Of a stretch of 9,839 bases of DNA, positions 6,419 through 9,839 are shown piece by piece. The position numbers were made by a program, and so were the translations under genes. The notes under the pieces are model-generated. The model ran no database searches and was not told where the DNA came from. It saw nothing but the letters and a program-made list of their open reading frames with translations. Where the stretch lies: positions 1-9,839 of the forward strand of contig CADEFG010000132.1 in NCBI GenBank assembly GCA_902826505.1. The letters run 5' to 3'. The first letter of the stretch is position 1. Each line of letters starts with the position of its first letter. This DNA is from an uncultured Acidobacteriota bacterium. GTDB lineage: Bacteria > Acidobacteriota > Blastocatellia > Pyrinomonadales > Pyrinomonadaceae.

Positions 6419-8427
6419 TGAGTGAAATGATTTTAACCTGCCTGCTAATTTTGCTGATGACCGGCGGCGGAACGGCGCTGACGTATCTTTATGAAAAGGA
6501 AGATTCTCTGCTGGTCCGTTTGGCGGCGGGAAATGTCGTCGGCTCGGCGATTTTTGCGACCGCCGGATTTTTGCTCGCCTGTTTTTTTGGTTTTTTGATC
6601 GCAACCGTTTTCGGCGCGCTCGTCATCACGCTTTTGCCGGTCGCGCTTTTGACGCGAAAGGATTTTACTCGCCGGCTCAAAGCCAATTTAAATAAAGCAC
6701 GCGGCAAATTGGACGGCGCGAACGTGACCAAGATTTTAAGGTTCGCGTATTATCTGGGCGTGTTTTTAGTGCTTTGGTTTTTCTTTGAACGCGCGATGAT
6801 CGAAACCGAAAACGGAATCTTGACGGGCGGCTCGCAAAACCTCGGCGATCTGCCGTTTCATCTCGGCGCGATCTTTTCCTTTGCCGAAGGCAATAATTTT
6901 CCGCCCGAAAACCCGTCGTTCGCGTTTGCCAAATTCACCTATCCATTTCTGGCGGATTTCGTGACGGCGTGTTTTGTCAAATTTGGCGCGAGCGTCCGCG
7001 AAGCGATGCTCGTGCAGAACGTTTTCTTAGGATTTTCGCTCGTCGTGCTGCTCGAAAAATTCACGGTCAAATTGACCGGCAACAAAGCGGCGGGAAAGAT
7101 CGCGCCAATTCTTTTGCTGTTCAGCGGCGGGCTCGGATTTATCTGGTTCTTAAAAGATTTCTGGCAAAGCACTTCGGGTTTTACCGCATTTTTATGGAAA
7201 TTGCCGCAGGATTATACGATCGGCGAAAAATTTCGCTGGGGAAATTCGCTGGTCGTTTTGTTTCTGACGCAACGAAGTCTTCTCTTCGGAATGCCGCTGA
7301 CATTGATCGCGCTGACCAAAATTTGGGAAATATTTTCTGCCGAGAAAGACGAAGAAAAAGTTACCGGCGAGACACCGGAACAGAAAACATTTTCCATTTT
7401 CCATTTTCCATTTTCCGCTTTTCTCGTCGGACTGCTCGCCGGAACGCTCGCTTTGATCCACGTTCACAGTCTGGCGGCGCTCTTTGTCGTCTGCGCGTTT
7501 TTGTTTTTCTTCCGGCTCGATAAATGGCGCGCATGGCTCGCCTTCGGCGGCGGCGTCGCGGTCATCGCCGTCCCCGAATTGGCTTGGTCACTAACGGGCA
7601 GCGCGACCGAACTCAGTAAATTTATCGAATGGCATTTCGGTTGGGATTCGGGCAAGCAAAACTTTTTCGTCTTCTGGGCGAAAAACATCGGACTTTTCGC
7701 GCCGCTGCTGGTCGCGGGTTTGTTTTTAATCTATTTTTCGCAAAAGTCAGAACCGTCTGCGCATGATTTAACTTCAAAAACCAAAAACCAAAAACCAAAC
7801 GTCGAAGACCTTTTGCTTTTTTATCTGCCGTTCGCCTTTCTTTTTCTGATCTCGAACACGGTCAAGCTCGCGCCGTGGGAATGGGACAATATCAAGGTTT
7901 TGATCTACTGGTTTGTCGGTTCGCTGCCGTTCGTCGCGTATGTTTTGGCATCGGCTTGGGAGAAAAAAGCGGTTTTGAAAATCCTCGCCGCCGTTTGTTT
8001 GATCGTTTTAACATTTTCCGGCGCGCTCGATATTTGGCGAACGATCAGCGGGCAGATCAATTACAAGATTTTTGATAAAGACGCGGTCAAGATCGCCGAA
8101 ATCATCAAACAAAAAACCGACCGCCGCGCTTTATTCTTAAACGCGCCGACTTATAATTCGGCGGTCGTTTTAACCGGCAGACGTTCTTTGATGCGTTATT
8201 CGGGACATCTTTCGTCTTACGGGATCGATTACGAGCCGCGCGAATCCGAGGTCAAAAGAATTTACGAAGGAACGGCGCTCGCCGACCGTTTTTTGCAGAA
8301 AAATAACATCGAATATGTCATAATTTCGCCTGAAGAAACCGGCAATGTCGCCGTTCGCGAGGAATTTTTCTACAAATTTCCGATCATCGCGGAAGTCGGC
8401 GCCTATAAAGTTTTTAAGGTTAAATAA
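6418..8427 (+). CDS. Large polytopic membrane protein, probable GT-C-type glycosyltransferase
   Basis: The 669-residue product has about 13-15 hydrophobic segments spread from residue 4 to about 537, then a soluble C-terminal domain of about 130 residues. The long loop at about 125-180 carries NLGDLPFHLG with Asp144, which is where GT-C enzymes that use lipid-linked sugars place an acidic catalytic or metal-binding residue. APWEWDNIK (485-493) lies in a loop between late helices. The tail (RALFLNAPTYNSAVVLTGRRS..., then NNIEYVIISPEE) resembles the C-terminal domain of other large bacterial and archaeal membrane proteins of this class. Two cytoplasmic-looking linkers contain heptamer DNA repeats (codons near 324-333 and 453-460). 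No Shine-Dalgarno precedes ATG 6418, and the promoter position favours ATG 6427 (residue 4). The following gene is another large membrane protein. The exact family and substrate are not recognisable by eye. Confidence 0.75.
   Translation: MSEMILTCLLILLMTGGGTALTYLYEKEDSLLVRLAAGNVVGSAIFATAGFLLACFFGFLIATVFGALVITLLPVALLTRKDFTRRLKANLNKARGKLDGANVTKILRFAYYLGVFLVLWFFFERAMIETENGILTGGSQNLGDLPFHLGAIFSFAEGNNFPPENPSFAFAKFTYPFLADFVTACFVKFGASVREAMLVQNVFLGFSLVVLLEKFTVKLTGNKAAGKIAPILLLFSGGLGFIWFLKDFWQSTSGFTAFLWKLPQDYTIGEKFRWGNSLVVLFLTQRSLLFGMPLTLIALTKIWEIFSAEKDEEKVTGETPEQKTFSIFHFPFSAFLVGLLAGTLALIHVHSLAALFVVCAFLFFFRLDKWRAWLAFGGGVAVIAVPELAWSLTGSATELSKFIEWHFGWDSGKQNFFVFWAKNIGLFAPLLVAGLFLIYFSQKSEPSAHDLTSKTKNQKPNVEDLLLFYLPFAFLFLISNTVKLAPWEWDNIKVLIYWFVGSLPFVAYVLASAWEKKAVLKILAAVCLIVLTFSGALDIWRTISGQINYKIFDKDAVKIAEIIKQKTDRRALFLNAPTYNSAVVLTGRRSLMRYSGHLSSYGIDYEPRESEVKRIYEGTALADRFLQKNNIEYVIISPEETGNVAVREEFFYKFPIIAEVGAYKVFKVK
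7388..7415 (+). repeat. Tandem heptamer array, four copies of CATTTTC, within the coding sequence
   Basis: Four exact head-to-tail copies of CATTTTC run from 7388 to 7415. They encode the Phe-rich stretch after TGETPEQKT in a loop of the membrane protein, just before a membrane helix. Because 7 is not a multiple of 3, gain or loss of one unit would shift the frame. Confidence 0.85.
7775..7795 (+). repeat. Tandem heptamer array, three copies of CAAAAAC, within the coding sequence
   Basis: Three exact copies of CAAAAAC (7775-7781, 7782-7788, 7789-7795), followed by a decayed fourth. They encode the polar linker SKTKNQKPN between two membrane segments. A 19-base core of this array recurs in the next gene. 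Confidence 0.85.
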
Positions 8428-8429
8428 TT

Positions 8430-8556
8430 GGAGCGCCGGCATCCTTGCCGGCAATGGCGCAAAGCGACGTAAGAACTTCGATTCTCCTAAAAATTAAAGA
8501 GAAGCGAAAGTTTTGAGCGTTTTTCAAACGCTTGCCGGCAGAGATTCCGGCGCTCC
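8430..8556. repeat. REPIN-like element with 25-bp imperfect terminal inverted repeats
   Basis: The left end (8430-8454, starting GGAGCGCCGG) and the right end (8532-8556) are inverted copies matching at 22 of 25 positions. Each end is itself a hairpin: GCCGGC at 8435-8440 with 8447-8452, and GCCGG at 8534-8538 with CCGGC at 8547-8551. Each begins with GGAG read inward. Between them lie a further perfect hairpin (GCGTTT-TTC-AAACGC, 8517-8531) and a weaker AACTTCG/CGAAAGTT pairing, so the whole 127 bp can fold on itself. Two REP hairpins in inverted orientation form a REPIN, a class normally mobilised by RAYT (TnpA-REP) transposases. No transposase is in the window. The element begins two bases after the upstream stop and ends ten bases before the downstream ATG. 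Confidence 0.75.
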
Positions 8557-8566
8557 CGGAAAAAAA

Positions 8567-9839
8567 ATGAACGAAGAACTCCAAATCGAAGACCAAAAAC
8601 CAAAAACCAACGACCTGATTTGGTTAATTAGCTGTATTTTAGTGACCGCCGTCGCATCGTTCGTGCGTTTTTTCTGGCTTGAATTAAAGCCTCTGCATCA
8701 CGACGAAGGCGTCAACGGTTATTTTCTGACGACGCTTTTCCGGAGCGGCGAATATAAATACGACCCGGCGAATTATCATGGTCCCGATCTTTATTATCTC
8801 GCGCTTGCCTTTACGAAAGCCTTCGGTCTGAACACTTTGAGCATTCGCTCAAGCGTCGCGATCTTTGGCGTTCTGACGGTCGTGCTCGCGTTCTTTCTGA
8901 AGAAATACATCGGCAAAACCGGCAGTCTTTTCGCCGCGCTCTTTCTCGCGCTCTCGCCGGGAATGGTCTATATTTCGCGCTATTTTATCCACGAGATTCT
9001 GTTCGTTTTCTTCAGTTTCGCGATCGTCGTTTCGATTCTCTTTTTTATCGAAAAACGCAAAGCCGGAATTTGGGCGATTGCCTGGACTTCGCTGCTTTTG
9101 CTGATCTGCTTTCTGCCGTCGGCGCTCAATCTGGCAAACGTTATCGGCGGCGCCAACGAAACATTTGTCTGGATTTTGCGCGTCGTCTTTTTTCTCGTCG
9201 AAGCGGCTTTGGTCTTTTTCGTCGTCAAAATGCTGCTCGCCTGGAACGAAGGTCAGCCGATCTATCTGATTTTAGCTTCGGCTTCCGCCGTTTTGCTTTT
9301 TGCGACCAAGGAAACGGCTTTTATCACGCTCGGGACGATGGCGATCGCCTGCGTCTGCGTCTGGTTGTGGCGCAAAATAAATTCGCTCGATGATTTTGCC
9401 AGAAACAAGTTCTGGGTCTTTTTAACGCCGACAATTTTCGTCCTAGTCGCCGTCGCCATCGAATACAAGCGGTTTAAGGCGCGCTACGATATTCTTTCCG
9501 AAAACTTTTTACCCTTAAACGATAATTATCAAACCGCGCTTTTCTACTGGATAATCGCACTGATTATCGTTTCGGTCATTAGCTGGGCAGTCTTTCTTTT
9601 GATCAACCGCCGGCAGACGGAAACCGAGATTTCCGAAGACTCGACGCTCACCTGGACAAACTTTCGCACGAAAATGGCGGCTTCCGACACATGGGAATTT
9701 ATCATGATCAAAAGCGCGATCGGCGCGGCGACCGTTTTTTTTACGTGGCTTTTTGTGCGTTTCGCGGTCGATCTGTTGATTGCCTGGAAAGCAAACCAAA
9801 CCTTGTCGTCGGCTTTCGGCAAGATAATTTTGACGAAGG
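8567..9839 (+). CDS. TIGR03663/Agl23-like GT39-type membrane protein, 3'-truncated by the window edge
   Basis: From ATG 8567 the frame stays open for 424 codons to the window edge. After a short polar N-terminus (about 17 residues, containing heptamer DNA repeats) come a first membrane helix and the loop LKPLHHDEGVNGYF with Asp46-Glu47. This is the acidic pair that GT39/ArnT-like GT-C enzymes carry after helix 1. YKYDPANYHGPDLYYL at 64-79 is the pattern I recall from the TIGR03663 family, called flippase activity-associated protein Agl23 in archaea. Further marks are SPGMVYISRYFIHE (130-143) and ATKETAF (246-252). At least eight more hydrophobic helices are visible. Such proteins are thought to handle lipid-linked sugars on the outer face of the cytoplasmic membrane; the substrate is unknown. 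The only ribosome-binding hint is GGA at 8558-8560, right after the REPIN-like element. It probably works near the upstream membrane protein. Confidence 0.8.
   Translation, partial: MNEELQIEDQKPKTNDLIWLISCILVTAVASFVRFFWLELKPLHHDEGVNGYFLTTLFRSGEYKYDPANYHGPDLYYLALAFTKAFGLNTLSIRSSVAIFGVLTVVLAFFLKKYIGKTGSLFAALFLALSPGMVYISRYFIHEILFVFFSFAIVVSILFFIEKRKAGIWAIAWTSLLLLICFLPSALNLANVIGGANETFVWILRVVFFLVEAALVFFVVKMLLAWNEGQPIYLILASASAVLLFATKETAFITLGTMAIACVCVWLWRKINSLDDFARNKFWVFLTPTIFVLVAVAIEYKRFKARYDILSENFLPLNDNYQTALFYWIIALIIVSVISWAVFLLINRRQTETEISEDSTLTWTNFRTKMAASDTWEFIMIKSAIGAATVFFTWLFVRFAVDLLIAWKANQTLSSAFGKIILTK
8594..8607 (+). repeat. Two copies of the CAAAAAC heptamer in the N-terminal codons
   Basis: CAAAAAC at 8594-8600 and 8601-8607, with half-units on both sides, encode QKPKTN in the N-terminal tail. 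The sequence is the same unit as at 7775-7795 in the upstream gene, read in a different codon phase. Confidence 0.7.

Noticed and set aside
7388..8607. Repeats as a possible CRISPR array
   Set aside because: The units are 7 bases long, abut directly with no unique spacers, and lie in coding sequence.

Overview
The window looks like a stretch of chromosome from a mid-GC, Gram-negative-type bacterium. An Acidobacteriota member, possibly the Blastocatellia/Pyrinomonadaceae, is the best guess. The basis is the style of the TonB C-terminal domain protein at the left edge, an M61-like secreted peptidase, a short outer-membrane-barrel-like protein, a TIGR03663/Agl23-like membrane protein and the scarcity of clear Shine-Dalgarno sites. 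This assignment comes from recognising protein styles, not from a search.

Left part (1-2803). The 3' end of a TonB C-terminal domain gene converges on a minus-strand pair. That pair is a small secreted protein of unknown function followed by deoC (deoxyribose-phosphate aldolase), joined by an ATGA stop/start overlap. A strong hairpin at 397-451 serves both strands. Divergent from the pair is a plus-strand gene for a small probable outer-membrane beta-barrel protein. Its signal peptide, with a good ribosome binding site and TTG start, lies in a different frame from the barrel. The two frames meet at a run of eight T, and seven T would join them perfectly. A 15-bp perfect hairpin ends this gene and also faces the ychF gene coming from the other side.

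Middle part (2823-6224), all minus strand: ychF (OLA1-type ATPase with TGS domain), a secreted M61-like zinc peptidase with a C-terminal PDZ-like domain, and a small two-TM DUF3592-type membrane protein. Each seems to be its own transcription unit or loosely linked to its neighbour.

Right part (6391-9839), plus strand: two large polytopic membrane proteins that look like GT-C-fold glycosyltransferases or related lipid-linked sugar enzymes. The second runs off the window. The first has a sigma70-like promoter whose -10 box overlaps the annotated ATG, which suggests a leaderless start at the ATG at 6427. The 139-bp gap between the two genes is almost wholly filled by a 127-bp REPIN-like element with 25-bp imperfect terminal inverted repeats. 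Heptanucleotide tandem repeats (CATTTTC, CAAAAAC and a looser ATTTCAA) occur inside both membrane-protein genes and in the ychF leader.

No tRNA, rRNA, CRISPR array, transposase or phage gene is visible. I see no clear new multi-gene system. The points most worth attention are the poly-T frame break, the REPIN-like element pressed between the two membrane-protein genes, the heptamer repeats within coding sequence and the probable leaderless promoter.
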